Shown: positions 27,435-37,306 of the stretch, piece after piece
Numbering within the stretch: position 1 is the stretch's first letter
Layout of the letters: every line of letters begins with the position of its first letter
NCBI RefSeq assembly: GCF_028656935.1
Contig: NZ_JAMDGZ010000029.1
Location: 1 to 64,000 of the forward strand
Direction of reading: 5' to 3'
Origin: Pseudomonas rubra
GTDB taxonomy: Bacteria; Pseudomonadota; Gammaproteobacteria; Pseudomonadales; Pseudomonadaceae
DNA length: 64,000 nucleotides
Program-made: the position numbers and the translations under genes
The notes under the pieces: generated by a model
What the model was told of the DNA's origin: nothing
The model's database searches: none
Seen by the model: the letters and a program-made list of their open reading frames with translations, nothing else

Positions 27435-29657
27435 TCATCTGGGCTCGCGCCAGAAACGCCGCCGGGCACGCAGCCCCTCAGGCTCGCCGAAGGTGCCCAG
27501 ACGCAAGCGCAGCGCACCGTACTCGACACTGTCGTAGGCCTGGATACCGTGCGTCCGATAGCGCGCCAGCACCTGCGGATGCGGATGACCGAACGCGTTG
27601 TAGCGCCCGCGCGAAATCAGCACACCGCGCGGAGCTGTGGCCTTGAGCAAGGCCTCGCTGGAGGAACTGCGACTGCCGTGGTGCGGCGACTGCAGCCAGT
27701 CGACCCGGCTCGCCTGCCAGTCACGCACCCAGGCCCGTTCACCCCGGGCATCGAGATCGCCGGTGAGCAGCAGCTTTTCGCCTTGAGCCTCAACCAGCAG
27801 CACACAGGAATCCTGGTTGCTGTCGCTGGCGTCACGCCATTGCCAAAGGGAAAAATTCACCCCGTCCCACTGCCACCGTTCGCCGCTGCGGCACGGCTGC
27901 GCCTTGAGCACTTCAGGCAATGCCGCCGCTTCACCACCGAGCACCCGCAACACCGGCAAGCCGCGCTGCACGGCGCGGGCGCCACCGGCGTGGTCGGCAT
28001 CGGCGTGGCTGAGCAGCATCAGGTCCAGCCTGCGCACACCCAGTCTGCGCAAGCTGGGCAACACCACCCGCTCGCCCAGATCGAAATCGCCCATGGCGGG
28101 TCCGGCATCGTAGAGCATGGCGTGGTGCCGCGTACGCAAGACAAAGGCCAGCCCCTGACCAACATCCAACTGCCAGACCTCGGCGGGCCCCAGGGGCACC
28201 CGCTCTCTGGGTGCAAACACCGCCAGCAGTAACAACGGCCAACCGAGCAGGCGCATAGGCAATCCATGCGGCAACAGCAGCAGCCAAGCCCCCAGGCATA
28301 CCAGCAACCAGGCCCAGAAAGGCAGCGGCTCGGGCAACCAGGCCGGTTGCCAGGCCGCCACTTCAGCCAGCAGACGAAACAAGCCGTCAAGCAATCCGCC
28401 CGCCAGCCATAGCAACCCCTCACCCACATAGGGCACAGGCAGCAACAGGGTGCCCAGCAGCGCCGATGGCAATACTGCAAGACTGATCCACGGTACGGCC
28501 AGCAGATTGATCAGCGGCGCAGTCAGGCTCACCGGCAAGCCTTGCACCAGCAGCACCGGCAACAAGCCGATGGCGATCAACCATTGGGCGCGGCTCCAGG
28601 CCAGCCAAGGGTTCCAGGCGCCCAGGCGGCCGCTGAAGGTAAAGATCAGAACGGCCACGGCCATGAATGACAGCCAGAAACCTGGCTGCAAGCTGGCCAG
28701 TGGCTCCCATAGCAGCACGGCATTGAGCGCCAGCAACAGCGGCAGCCCAACGCCCAGGTGACGAAAACGCAGACGCCAGAGCAGCACCATAGCCAGCATC
28801 ATGCAGGCTCGCTGCACCGGCACCTGAAACCCGGCCAGCAGGCCATAGGCCAGGGCTGCGACGAATGCCAGCGCACAAGCCCAGGGCAGCCAGGGCAGCC
28901 GCTGCGGCCACCAGCCCAGGCGCGCCAGCCCGGCAATCAAGGCGTACACCAACCCGGCCAGCAGGCCTACATGCTGGCCTGAAATCACCAGCAGGTGCAC
29001 CGTGCCGGTGGCTTGCAGGGCTTGCCAGTCTTGCCGTGCGAGCCCGCCGCCATCACCGAGAATCAACGCCACCAGCGCCGCCTCTCGGCCCTGGGCATCG
29101 ACGGCCAGCAAGCGCTGGCGCAGGTCATCGCGCCAGGCCGCAGTCGCTGGCTGCAGGCGCTCGCCGGCCTTGACGCTGCCGGTGGCGCCGATACGCCGAG
29201 CCAGCAGGCGGGCCTCCTGATCCGGGCCGTGAGGATTGAGCAAGCCTGAGGGGCGTTTGAGGCTGACGGCCAATCGCCAATATTCACCACTGTTGACCGG
29301 TGGTCCGCCGAACCAGCTAAGTTGCATCCGCGGCGGCAACTGGGCACGACGCGAGCGTGCATCGCTCAGTTCGAAGCGCACCGAGCGTGCGCCCTGCTCC
29401 GGCAAACCAGTGACCCGGCCTTCGATCCACAGAGTGCGACCATCGAGGTGCGCTGCCAGGCGCTGATCCAGCGCCGACTGCGCCGAGACACAGGCCCAAC
29501 TCAAGCCCAGCAGCAATAGCCCAACTGGCCAGAACCTGGAAGCCAGGCAGCAAAACCCGATAGATATCAGCAGGACAAGTGTCCAGACGGACGGCAAAGC
29601 CGGTAGCAACCCGAGGCTGAGCAGCCCGAGTGCAAGCGCCAACATCCCTGTGCGCAT
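27435..29657 (-). CDS. comEC: ComEC/Rec2-family DNA internalisation protein
   Basis: 740 residues. N-terminal membrane segments, an OB-like region (about 60-190), the competence domain with many helices (about 210-480, including LLVISGQHVGLLAGL) and a C-terminal metallo-beta-lactamase-like domain with HADADHAGG (about 555-563). This is the full three-part architecture, the inner-membrane channel for single-stranded DNA in transformation. ATG at 29657 preferred over a GTG at 29684, which is too close to its ribosome site. Confidence 0.93.
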   Translation of the reverse strand: MRTGMLALALGLLSLGLLPALPSVWTLVLLISIGFCCLASRFWPVGLLLLGLSWACVSAQSALDQRLAAHLDGRTLWIEGRVTGLPEQGARSVRFELSDARSRRAQLPPRMQLSWFGGPPVNSGEYWRLAVSLKRPSGLLNPHGPDQEARLLARRIGATGSVKAGERLQPATAAWRDDLRQRLLAVDAQGREAALVALILGDGGGLARQDWQALQATGTVHLLVISGQHVGLLAGLVYALIAGLARLGWWPQRLPWLPWACALAFVAALAYGLLAGFQVPVQRACMMLAMVLLWRLRFRHLGVGLPLLLALNAVLLWEPLASLQPGFWLSFMAVAVLIFTFSGRLGAWNPWLAWSRAQWLIAIGLLPVLLVQGLPVSLTAPLINLLAVPWISLAVLPSALLGTLLLPVPYVGEGLLWLAGGLLDGLFRLLAEVAAWQPAWLPEPLPFWAWLLVCLGAWLLLLPHGLPMRLLGWPLLLLAVFAPRERVPLGPAEVWQLDVGQGLAFVLRTRHHAMLYDAGPAMGDFDLGERVVLPSLRRLGVRRLDLMLLSHADADHAGGARAVQRGLPVLRVLGGEAAALPEVLKAQPCRSGERWQWDGVNFSLWQWRDASDSNQDSCVLLVEAQGEKLLLTGDLDARGERAWVRDWQASRVDWLQSPHHGSRSSSSEALLKATAPRGVLISRGRYNAFGHPHPQVLARYRTHGIQAYDSVEYGALRLRLGTFGEPEGLRARRRFWREPR

Positions 29658-29800
29658 AAGCGTGAAGCTCCAGAAGTAAACCACCTCCTGAGGCTTAGAT
29701 CAGTGACGGCGACGGCTCGCTAAATAATTGTCACAAAGTCTGAACAAGGCACTTTTAGAATCCGTGCATACTGGCACCCTTCAGATTGCCGAGACCCCTC

Positions 29801-30343
29801 ATGCCGCGTCGTCTCTTCAAACGCTACATGCCCGATCCGACCAGCATCAGGGAACACAAATCCTTACGCTTTCTCGGCCGGCTGTTGCACGACCCCAACC
29901 TCTGGCACCTCAACCGGCACTCGGTCGCGCGCGCCATGGCCGTCGGCCTGTTCGCCGCGTTCATTCCGATTCCGATGCAGATGCTGCTCGCCGCCAGCCT
30001 GGCAATCATGGTGCGTGGCAACATGCCGATCGCGGTCAGCCTGGTGTGGCTGACCAACCCGATCACCATGCCGCCGGTATTCTTCTGCACCTATCAGATG
30101 GGCGCCTGGCTGATGCAGATCCCACCCCGCACCCTGCCTGAAGAACTCACCTTCGAATGGATCACCGACCAGCTGTCGACCTTGTGGCAGCCGTTCCTGC
30201 TCGGCTCGGTGGTGTGTGGCGTACTGCTCGGCGCCCTCGCCTACTGCCTGACCATGCTCTACTGGCGCTGGTGGGTAGGCCGACAGTGGCGCCGGCGCAA
30301 GGACAAGCAGTCAGGTACGCATTCCTCGCCCACTGACCAGTAG
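29801..30343 (+). CDS. DUF2062 membrane protein
   Basis: 180 residues. DUF2062 motifs: SVARAMAVGLFAAFIPIPMQM and WLTNPITMPPVF; three or four membrane helices and a basic C-terminus. Function unknown; often near comEC in Pseudomonas. ATG at 29801 gives MPRRLFKRYMPDP. Its 3' end overlaps the convergent ABC permease gene by 33 bases. Confidence 0.88.
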   Translation: MPRRLFKRYMPDPTSIREHKSLRFLGRLLHDPNLWHLNRHSVARAMAVGLFAAFIPIPMQMLLAASLAIMVRGNMPIAVSLVWLTNPITMPPVFFCTYQMGAWLMQIPPRTLPEELTFEWITDQLSTLWQPFLLGSVVCGVLLGALAYCLTMLYWRWWVGRQWRRRKDKQSGTHSSPTDQ

Positions 30344-31090
30344 CCGCGCACACCCGACATACAGCACCGCAGTGGCGACCAGCATGAAGCTGATGGCCAC
30401 GCCGATACGGATATCGGACACGCCGAGAATGCCGTAGCGGAACGAGTTGACCATGTGCAGCACCGGGTTGGCCATCGACACGGTCTGCCAGAATGGCGGC
30501 AGCAGGGTAATCGAATAGAACACCCCGCCCAGGTAGGTCAGCGGCGTCAGCACGAAAGTCGGGATGATCGAGATGTCATCGAAGTTGCGGGCGAACACAG
30601 CATTGATAAAGCCCAGCAACGAAAAGATCGTCGCCGTCAGCAGCACCACGACAATGGTCACGCCCAGGTGGTGCACCTGTAGGTCGGTGAAGAACAACGA
30701 CAGCAAGGTGACGATCACCCCCACCGCCAGGCCGCGTAGCACCCCACCCAGGGTGTAGCCAACGAGAATGGTGTGCGGCGACACGGGCGAGACCATCAAC
30801 TCTTCGATCGAGCGCTGGAACTTGCTGCCAAAAAAGCTCGACACCACGTTACCGTAGGAGTTGGTGATCACCGACATCATGATCAGCCCCGGGACGATGT
30901 ACTCCATGTAGGTGAAGCCACCCATGTCACCGATTTGCCGGCCGATCAGGTTACCGAAGATCACGAAGTACAGGACCATGGTGATCGCCGGTGGCAGCAA
31001 TGTCTGCGGCCAGATCCGGGTGAAGCGGCGTACTTCGCGGTAGACGATGGTATTGAGGGCGACCAGGTTGGCACTCAGCTCCGAACTCAT
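30311..31090 (-). CDS. ABC-2 type exporter permease (YadH-like)
   Basis: 259 residues with six membrane helices and the ABC-2 signature (about 200-235, VLTPLTYLGGVFYSI). It overlaps the upstream ATPase gene by 4 bases, forming a two-gene exporter like P. aeruginosa PA2811/PA2812. The substrate is unknown. This gene begins the block syntenic with the PA28xx region, so a rearrangement point relative to P. aeruginosa lies near 30300. Confidence 0.9.
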   Translation of the reverse strand: MSSELSANLVALNTIVYREVRRFTRIWPQTLLPPAITMVLYFVIFGNLIGRQIGDMGGFTYMEYIVPGLIMMSVITNSYGNVVSSFFGSKFQRSIEELMVSPVSPHTILVGYTLGGVLRGLAVGVIVTLLSLFFTDLQVHHLGVTIVVVLLTATIFSLLGFINAVFARNFDDISIIPTFVLTPLTYLGGVFYSITLLPPFWQTVSMANPVLHMVNSFRYGILGVSDIRIGVAISFMLVATAVLYVGCARLLVSGRGMRT

Positions 31091-32019
31091 ACCGCCACCT
31101 TTGCCAGGTTTTTCTCAACCAGGGACACAAACAACTCCTCGAGACGATTGGTCTTGTTGCGCAGGCTTTGCACTTCGATGTTCTGCAGCGCCAGTTGGCC
31201 GAACAGCGCGGTGATGCCTACTTCCTTGTCGACTTGCACTTCCAGGGTGTGCGGGGTGATCAAGCGGCACGGGTAATCGATCAGGATTGGCGCCTGGGGC
31301 AGGTCATGCTTGAGGTCGAGCACGAAGGTCTCGACATGCAGTTTGCCGAGCAAGGCGCGCATGCTGGTGTTTTCGACTATGGTGCCATGGTCGATGATGC
31401 CGATGTGCCGGCACAGCTGCTCAGCCTCCTCCAGGTAATGGGTGGTGAGGATGATGGTGATGCCCTTCTGGTTAAGCTCGGTGAGAAAGCTCCACATCGA
31501 ACGGCGCAGCTCAATGTCGACACCGGCTGTAGGCTCATCGAGGATCAACAGGCGCGGCTCATGAACCAGGGCACGGGCAATCATCAGTCGGCGCTTCATG
31601 CCACCGGACAGCGAGCGCGACGGCACATCACGTTTGTCCCACAGGCCTAGCTGGGTCAGGTACTGCTCGGCACGCTCCTTGGCCACCTTGGTCGGGATGC
31701 CGTAATAACCGGCCTGGGTCACGACGATGTCGAAGGTCTTCTCGAACTGGTTGAAGTTGAATTCCTGCGGCACCACGCCAATGCAACGCTTGAGCGCGGC
31801 AGGCTGCCGATCAAGATCGTGACCGAAGATATTGACGCTGCCGCTGGTCTTGTTGACCAGGGTCGAGAGGATGCCGATGGTGGTGGATTTACCGGCGCCA
31901 TTGGGGCCGAGCAAGGCAAAAAAGTCACCTTCGGCGACATCCAGGTCAATACCCTTGAGGGCCTGGAAACCGTTGCCGTAGGTTTTGGTTAGCTGCCTTA
32001 TGGACAGAGCAGAACTCAT
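31087..32019 (-). CDS. ABC transporter ATP-binding protein (YadG-like)
   Basis: 310 residues: Walker A GPNGAGKST (about 37-45), signature LSGGMKRR, Walker B LLILDEPTAGVD. The C-terminal 70 residues are the family's extension. ATG at 32019 gives MSSALSIRQLTKTYG; the frame stays open upstream without similarity. It powers the adjacent permease. Confidence 0.94.
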   Translation of the reverse strand: MSSALSIRQLTKTYGNGFQALKGIDLDVAEGDFFALLGPNGAGKSTTIGILSTLVNKTSGSVNIFGHDLDRQPAALKRCIGVVPQEFNFNQFEKTFDIVVTQAGYYGIPTKVAKERAEQYLTQLGLWDKRDVPSRSLSGGMKRRLMIARALVHEPRLLILDEPTAGVDIELRRSMWSFLTELNQKGITIILTTHYLEEAEQLCRHIGIIDHGTIVENTSMRALLGKLHVETFVLDLKHDLPQAPILIDYPCRLITPHTLEVQVDKEVGITALFGQLALQNIEVQSLRNKTNRLEELFVSLVEKNLAKVAV

Positions 32020-32158
32020 AGCGGGTCGCGTACCAGTTTGGAAGGTTCTAGACGCAGCCGGGCAAGACCGGCCGCAGTGAATATGACCATGGTGCTTGTG
32101 CAGGCCAGACAAGTACAGTCATGTGTATCGATAATAACTATCAGGTTTAGCGCAATGA

Positions 32159-32782
32159 TCAGGTCAGTGCCGTCATCACCGCCGCCTGGTAGGCCGGACG
32201 TTCCTGCAAGCGCTCATACCAGCCGCGCAAGTGACGCATCTCGGGGCGCTCGATGGGCATCTGGAACCAGGCGTAGGCAAAGCAGCCCAGCGGGATATCG
32301 CCCATGCCCAGTTGCTCGCCGGACAAGTAAGGCCTGTGCGCCAGGGCCTGGTCAGCAATCGACAGCAACTGAGCGCAGGTCTTGTGCGCGGCATTGATTG
32401 CGACCCAGTCCTGCTGCTCGGCAGGCGTACGCAGGATGCCCCAGAACAATGGACGGAACGGTGCGGCCAGGGACGAGGTCACCCAGTCCATCCACTTGTC
32501 GGCCTCGGCACGCTTGCGTGCATCAGCTTCATACCAACCCGACTCAAGGCCGTACTGCGCCGACAGGTAACGGACAATGGCATTGGACTCCCACAGCACC
32601 AGGCCGTCGTCCTCGATCATCGGTACAAGACCGTTGGGGTTCAGCGCTCGGTATTGCGGCTCGTTGACCAGGCCAAAGGCGCCACCGGCGTCGATCGACT
32701 CATACTCAAGCCCGAGCTCTTCAGCGCACCAGAGTGCTTTCCTGACATTGGACGAGTTCTTCCTACCCCAGATCTTGAGCAT
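32159..32782 (-). CDS. glutathione S-transferase family protein
   Basis: 207 residues. A thioredoxin-fold N-terminal domain with WGRKNSSNVRKALWCAEELG and NPNGLVPMIEDDGLVLWESNAI (the family glutathione-site region), then an all-helical domain. Beta/theta-like type with Ser near residue 10 as the likely catalytic residue. The ATG at 32782 starts MLKIWGRK. Physiological substrate unknown. Divergent from fadE. Confidence 0.92.
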   Translation of the reverse strand: MLKIWGRKNSSNVRKALWCAEELGLEYESIDAGGAFGLVNEPQYRALNPNGLVPMIEDDGLVLWESNAIVRYLSAQYGLESGWYEADARKRAEADKWMDWVTSSLAAPFRPLFWGILRTPAEQQDWVAINAAHKTCAQLLSIADQALAHRPYLSGEQLGMGDIPLGCFAYAWFQMPIERPEMRHLRGWYERLQERPAYQAAVMTALT

Positions 32783-32965
32783 GACGATTCCCTGATGACG
32801 TTGCTGGTCGCCCAGTCTACTCCAGGCGCTTGCGCTGGCAATCGTTTGGCGCTGGGTCGAACTCCTGCGCACATGCCCTGTCACTGTTCAGACAAGCCGT
32901 TTAGCGGATGCGGTCTAAGCTTCGATGGATGGCGAAATGCCCCGATGTTTCACGGAGGAATTGCT

Positions 32966-35413
32966 ATGTTGCTGTTGTGGTTAGTGGTGCTGGTGATCGG
33001 CGCGGCCTACCTGGCCCACCGTCGCCTTGCCGTCTTGCCGGCGTTGGGCATCATTGCCCTGTACCTGCTGGCGATGGGTATCTTCAGCCACGCACCAGGC
33101 TGGCTGTTGACGATTTTCTGGCTGCTGCTGGCGGCAGTGGCTGCACCTCTGCTGCTGCCCGACCTGCGCCGCAAAGTACTCACCGCGCCCTTGTTCGGCT
33201 GGTTCCAGCGCACCCTGCCGCCGATGTCGCAGACCGAACGCGAAGCCATCGACGCTGGCACCGTGTGGTGGGACGGCGAGCTGTTCAGCGGCCGACCAGA
33301 CTGGAACACCCTGCTCGGCTACTCCAAGGCCGAGCTCACTGAAGAGGAACAGGCGTTCATCGATGGCCCCACCGAAGAACTCTGCGCCATGGTCAGCGAC
33401 TGGCAGATCGGCCAGGACCTGGACCTGCCGCCAGCGGCCTGGGAGCACATCAAGAATCACGGCTTCTTTGCCCTGATCATCCCCAAGGAGTATGGCGGCA
33501 AAGGTTTCTCAGCCTATGCCCACTCGCAAGTGGCGATGAAACTGGCGACCCGCAGCGGCGACCTCGCCTCGACCGTGATGGTCCCCAACTCACTGGGCCC
33601 GGCCGAACTGCTGCTGCATTACGGCACCGACGAGCAACGTAATCACTACCTGCCACGCCTGGCCCGCGGCGAGGAGATCCCCTGCTTCGCCCTTACCGGC
33701 CCGCTGGCCGGCTCCGATGCCGGGGCGATGCCCGATACCGGCATCATCTGCAAGGGCCAGTGGCAAGGCGAGGACGTCATCGGCCTGCGCCTGAACTGGG
33801 AGAAACGCTATATCACCCTCGGCCCGGTCGCCACCCTGCTGGGCCTGGCCTTCAAGGCCTATGACCCCGAGCACCTGCTCAGTGGCAAAGAAGAACTGGG
33901 CATCAGCCTGGCGCTGATTCCCACTGACACCCCCGGCGTCGAGATCGGCAAGCGCCACCTACCCCTGGGTGCGGCGTTCATGAACGGCCCCAACAGCGGC
34001 AAGGACGTGTTCGTGCCACTGGACTTTCTCATCGGCGGCCAGGACATGCTCGGCAAGGGCTGGATGATGCTGATGAACTGCCTGTCGGTGGGCCGCTCGA
34101 TCTCCCTGCCGGCGGTCGGCACCGGCGCAGCCAAATACACCAGCCTGGTCACCGGCCAGTACGCGCGCATCCGCGAGCAGTTCAATGTGCCACTGGCGGC
34201 CTTCGAAGGCATCCAGGAATCCCTCGCACGTATCGGCGGCAACGCCTTCCTGATGGACAGCGCCCGCCTGCTGACCGCCAAGGCCGTGGACCTGGGCGAA
34301 AAGCCCTCGGTACTCTCGGCAATCCTCAAGTACCACCTCACCGAGCGCGGTCGCGAATGTATCCAGCACGCCATGGATGTCCACGGCGGCAAAGGCATCA
34401 TCATGGGCCCAAATAATTACCTGGGGCGCAATTGGCAAGGGGCACCGATCTTCATTACCGTCGAAGGCGCCAACATCCTTTCACGCAACTTGATGATCTT
34501 CGGCCAGGGCGCGATTCGCTGCCATCCGTTCGTGCTCAAGGAGATGGCCCTGGCCGGTCGCGAGGACCACGACCAGGCGCTCAAGGCGTTCGATCAGTTG
34601 CTGATGCAGCACATCGGCTTTGCCGTGGGTAACGCCGCCAGCACCCTGGTGCTCGGCCTGGGCCTGGGGCATTTCGAGAAGGTCCCGGGTGACGCCCTGA
34701 GCCAGGGCTACTTCCGCGCCCTCAACCGCCAGGCAGCGGCCTTCGCCCTGCTGGCCGACCTGTGCATGATGCTGCTCGGCGGTGAACTCAAGCGCCGCGA
34801 GCGTTTATCGGCGCGTCTGGGGGATGTGCTCAGCCACCTGTACCTAGGCTCGGCGGCGCTCAAGCGCTACTACGATCTGAACTCGCCCGAGCACCTGCAA
34901 CCACTGGTACGCTGGGCCCTGGAAGAAAGCCTCGGTCAGGCCGAAAAAGCCCTGGACCGGCTACTCGACAACTTCCCCAACCGCTTGCTCGGTTGCGCCC
35001 TGCGCCTGGTGGTCTTCCCCTTCGGCCGTCGCCATACTGGCCCAAGCGATGGACTGGACGCCGAAGTCGCCGAGCTGATCGGCAGAGCCAAAGGCGACCC
35101 GGCGCTTGAAGAACTGCTCGCCGGCTGCTACCGGCCGCAAGCGGATGGAGATCCGGTCGCCGCCCTGCAGCATGCCTACGACCAACTCAGCGCCAGCGAA
35201 CCGCTGCACAAAAAACTGCATCAGGCAGTCAAGAGCGGCCAGCTTGCCCCAGCCCCCGGCGAATCGATAATCGATGCCGCCCTGCACGCCGGCGTACTGC
35301 AAGCCAACGAGGCGCAAAGCCTGCAGGCGGCGGAAACGGCGCGGCGCCAGGTAATCGACGTCGATGCCTTCGACAAGGAGCAACTGCTACCGGCCGACGG
35401 CAAGATTCGCTAA
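32966..35413 (+). CDS. fadE: acyl-CoA dehydrogenase FadE
   Basis: 815 residues, the long FadE form. First step of beta-oxidation, acyl-CoA to trans-2-enoyl-CoA with FAD. N-terminal membrane helices (about 1-60) precede the dehydrogenase core (ALTGPLAGSDAGAMPD, about 245-260; MDVHGGKGIIMGPNNYLGR, about 475-493) and a 280-residue C-terminal domain unique to FadE. The ATG at 32966 has GGAGGA 6 bases upstream. An open frame runs upstream through the GST gene but is not coding. Confidence 0.95.
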   Translation: MLLLWLVVLVIGAAYLAHRRLAVLPALGIIALYLLAMGIFSHAPGWLLTIFWLLLAAVAAPLLLPDLRRKVLTAPLFGWFQRTLPPMSQTEREAIDAGTVWWDGELFSGRPDWNTLLGYSKAELTEEEQAFIDGPTEELCAMVSDWQIGQDLDLPPAAWEHIKNHGFFALIIPKEYGGKGFSAYAHSQVAMKLATRSGDLASTVMVPNSLGPAELLLHYGTDEQRNHYLPRLARGEEIPCFALTGPLAGSDAGAMPDTGIICKGQWQGEDVIGLRLNWEKRYITLGPVATLLGLAFKAYDPEHLLSGKEELGISLALIPTDTPGVEIGKRHLPLGAAFMNGPNSGKDVFVPLDFLIGGQDMLGKGWMMLMNCLSVGRSISLPAVGTGAAKYTSLVTGQYARIREQFNVPLAAFEGIQESLARIGGNAFLMDSARLLTAKAVDLGEKPSVLSAILKYHLTERGRECIQHAMDVHGGKGIIMGPNNYLGRNWQGAPIFITVEGANILSRNLMIFGQGAIRCHPFVLKEMALAGREDHDQALKAFDQLLMQHIGFAVGNAASTLVLGLGLGHFEKVPGDALSQGYFRALNRQAAAFALLADLCMMLLGGELKRRERLSARLGDVLSHLYLGSAALKRYYDLNSPEHLQPLVRWALEESLGQAEKALDRLLDNFPNRLLGCALRLVVFPFGRRHTGPSDGLDAEVAELIGRAKGDPALEELLAGCYRPQADGDPVAALQHAYDQLSASEPLHKKLHQAVKSGQLAPAPGESIIDAALHAGVLQANEAQSLQAAETARRQVIDVDAFDKEQLLPADGKIR

Positions 35414-35481
35414 GGGCCGGGACATCGGGCGCCGGGAGCCGTATACTCCCGCGCCCGTTTTTGCTCAAGAGGACTGCCAGC

Positions 35482-35889
35482 ATGGCTACCGATCGCCTGG
35501 AATACCATCTCGCCCTGCTCACCCACCTGCGCACCATTCTGGTTGCCCTGGGCGAAGCCGAGCAGGTGCCGGAAGAAAGCCACGCGCTGTTTCTGGAGCG
35601 CTTCGACGACCTGATGCTGCAACTGCCCGTCGACCCGGAAAGCACTTATCTTGGCCAGGACCTGATATGCCAGGTCATCCAGCGCTACCCACAGGTCGCG
35701 CACCTGGTGCCACGCGACCTGCTGTGGTTCTTTGGCGGTGATTGCCTGCACTTTATGCCGGAGAACGAGCTGGACATGTACCAGGAACTGGAAGAGCGCC
35801 GCTTCGAGGCCGAGCAAAATGACGAGCCCTTCGACTGGAACCAGGAGAAACAGCTGCTGAGCATGTCGGAAGACGACAGCAAGCACTGA
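35482..35889 (+). CDS. conserved hypothetical protein, PA2817 family
   Basis: 135 residues, acidic, mostly helical, Leu-rich; no catalytic motif seen. The gene is conserved next to fadE in Pseudomonas (P. aeruginosa PA2817). The ATG at 35482 has AAGAGGA about 9 bases upstream. Function unknown. Confidence 0.85.
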   Translation: MATDRLEYHLALLTHLRTILVALGEAEQVPEESHALFLERFDDLMLQLPVDPESTYLGQDLICQVIQRYPQVAHLVPRDLLWFFGGDCLHFMPENELDMYQELEERRFEAEQNDEPFDWNQEKQLLSMSEDDSKH

Positions 35890-35964
35890 TTCAGAGGGTC
35901 TAGGCGGTGAGCAATTCACCGCCTGCTATGTTGGCAAAACAGTACATGGATGGAGAAGGTACGG

Positions 35965-36330
35965 ATGGATGCACCTTTAACCGATCATGAATACGAAGTG
36001 CTTCACGATTTCGTCAGCGCCATTGCCTGTCGAGACAGCCAAACCTTAAGGCAGCGGTACGAGATCTCGCCTGCTGTCATCGAAGAAATCTACGAATCAC
36101 TCGACGACTACTTCCCTGACGCTCCATCCCTGACAATCTCCGCCCGCAACCAAGCTCAGCAGCAGGCCAGAGGGGGGCGCCCCTTTATCGACAACTTCCA
36201 GACCAACGAGGCGAACACCGGTATCGAGTGCATTCTCTTTGCCAACGGTTGCCCGTCAGAGGCGATTCTGCACGCGGAGCTGACAACAAACGACAGCACG
36301 ACTCGCCTGCATTTCAAGTACATCGCTTAA
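35965..36330 (+). CDS. hypothetical protein next to the tRNA cluster
   Basis: 121 residues from the ATG at 35965 (AGAAGG 5 bases upstream; a start at 35950 is also possible). Acidic helical N-terminal half, then a region with beta character ending in LHFKYIA. Not recognised. It sits between fadE/PA2817 and a tRNA array, a frequent place for acquired genes, and its codon use looks a little less GC-rich than its neighbours. It shares the terminator at 36352-36383 with the tRNAs. Confidence 0.65.
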   Translation: MDAPLTDHEYEVLHDFVSAIACRDSQTLRQRYEISPAVIEEIYESLDDYFPDAPSLTISARNQAQQQARGGRPFIDNFQTNEANTGIECILFANGCPSEAILHAELTTNDSTTRLHFKYIA

Positions 36331-36351
36331 CCCGACAAAAATCGAGACGAA

Positions 36352-36383
36352 AAAAAACGCCGTTCAAACGAACGGCGTTTCTT
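36352..36383. terminator. bidirectional terminator for tRNA array and hypothetical gene
   Basis: AAACGCCGTTC (36355-36365) pairs with GAACGGCGTTT (36370-36380) around AAAC; A- and T-rich flanks on either side. Confidence 0.9.
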
Positions 36384-36387
36384 TATT

Positions 36388-36463
<76 letters not shown>

Positions 36464-36557
36464 AAACTTTGTAGCGACCGGTAAACCCGGCGAGAAACCA
36501 GGCCATTACGCCCTGCTTCTATCACTACAGCGTTATCAAACGCTGGAGCACCATATT

Positions 36558-36633
<76 letters not shown>

Positions 36634-36639
36634 AAAAAA

Positions 36640-36715
36640 TGGCGTCCCCTAGGGGACTCGAACCCCTGTTACCGCCGTGAAAGGGCGGTGTCCTAGGCCA
36701 CTAGACGAAGGGGAC
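36640..36715 (-). tRNA. tRNA-Glu (TTC)
   Basis: 76 bases with encoded CCA; acceptor GTCCCCT/AGGGGAC, D-arm CGTCTAGTGGCCTAGGAC, anticodon TTC, T-loop GGTTCGAGTCC. Identical to the copy at 36896. Confidence 0.98.
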
Positions 36716-36817
36716 GACGCCCGAAACATGCAACGCATGCTTCAGTTACCAACTCAAACCGTGAGATCTGACGCTGGGTTTTTACAAGCCCTGCCGTTAA
36801 GCAAAGCCTTTGTAAAC

Positions 36818-36893
<76 letters not shown>

Positions 36894-36895
36894 AT

Positions 36896-36971
36896 TGGCG
36901 TCCCCTAGGGGACTCGAACCCCTGTTACCGCCGTGAAAGGGCGGTGTCCTAGGCCACTAGACGAAGGGGAC
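36896..36971 (-). tRNA. tRNA-Glu (TTC), first in the transcript
   Basis: Identical to 36640-36715. It is the promoter-proximal member; the array reads Glu-Gly-Glu-Gly-Gly from the promoter at 37032-37060. Confidence 0.98.
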
Positions 36972-37031
36972 ACACTACAACTTCACTCCCTGCTGCGTTT
37001 CGCTGTGTGCTTTACGCTGCAAGTGGCGCGC

Positions 37032-37060
37032 ATTCTAGGGATGCTTTGAGAAGTCGTCAA
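37032..37060 (-). promoter_or_regulatory. promoter of the Glu/Gly tRNA array
   Basis: Minus strand TTGACG (37060-37055), 17-base spacer, TAGAAT (37037-37032), then a GC-rich discriminator (GCGCGCC), the pattern of stringently controlled stable-RNA promoters. Confidence 0.88.
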
Positions 37061-37306
37061 CCCCTCTGTATAAATTTATTTAAATCAATGACTTCCCGAT
37101 GCTTTACGGCCTTGCACCATGACTTCTCGCGCCGGGCTCTTGACGATTTTTTTCTGGCACCCCTACCCGCCTGCGGCCCAGCAGCCACGGCAATCCAAGA
37201 GCAAAAGGCCATCTACCGCTTGCAAGCAACCGCCAAACAGCTCTATCCGGCCAAATGCTTAGCCACTACACTCAAACAGTAAATCATCCTGTATGAGGCG
37301 TTAACG

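Noticed and set aside
32231..32965. N-terminal extension of fadE
   Set aside because: It runs antisense to the GST gene; the family start at 32966 has a good ribosome site.
37007..37282. 91-codon plus-strand frame
   Set aside because: It covers the tRNA promoter and has no recognisable content.
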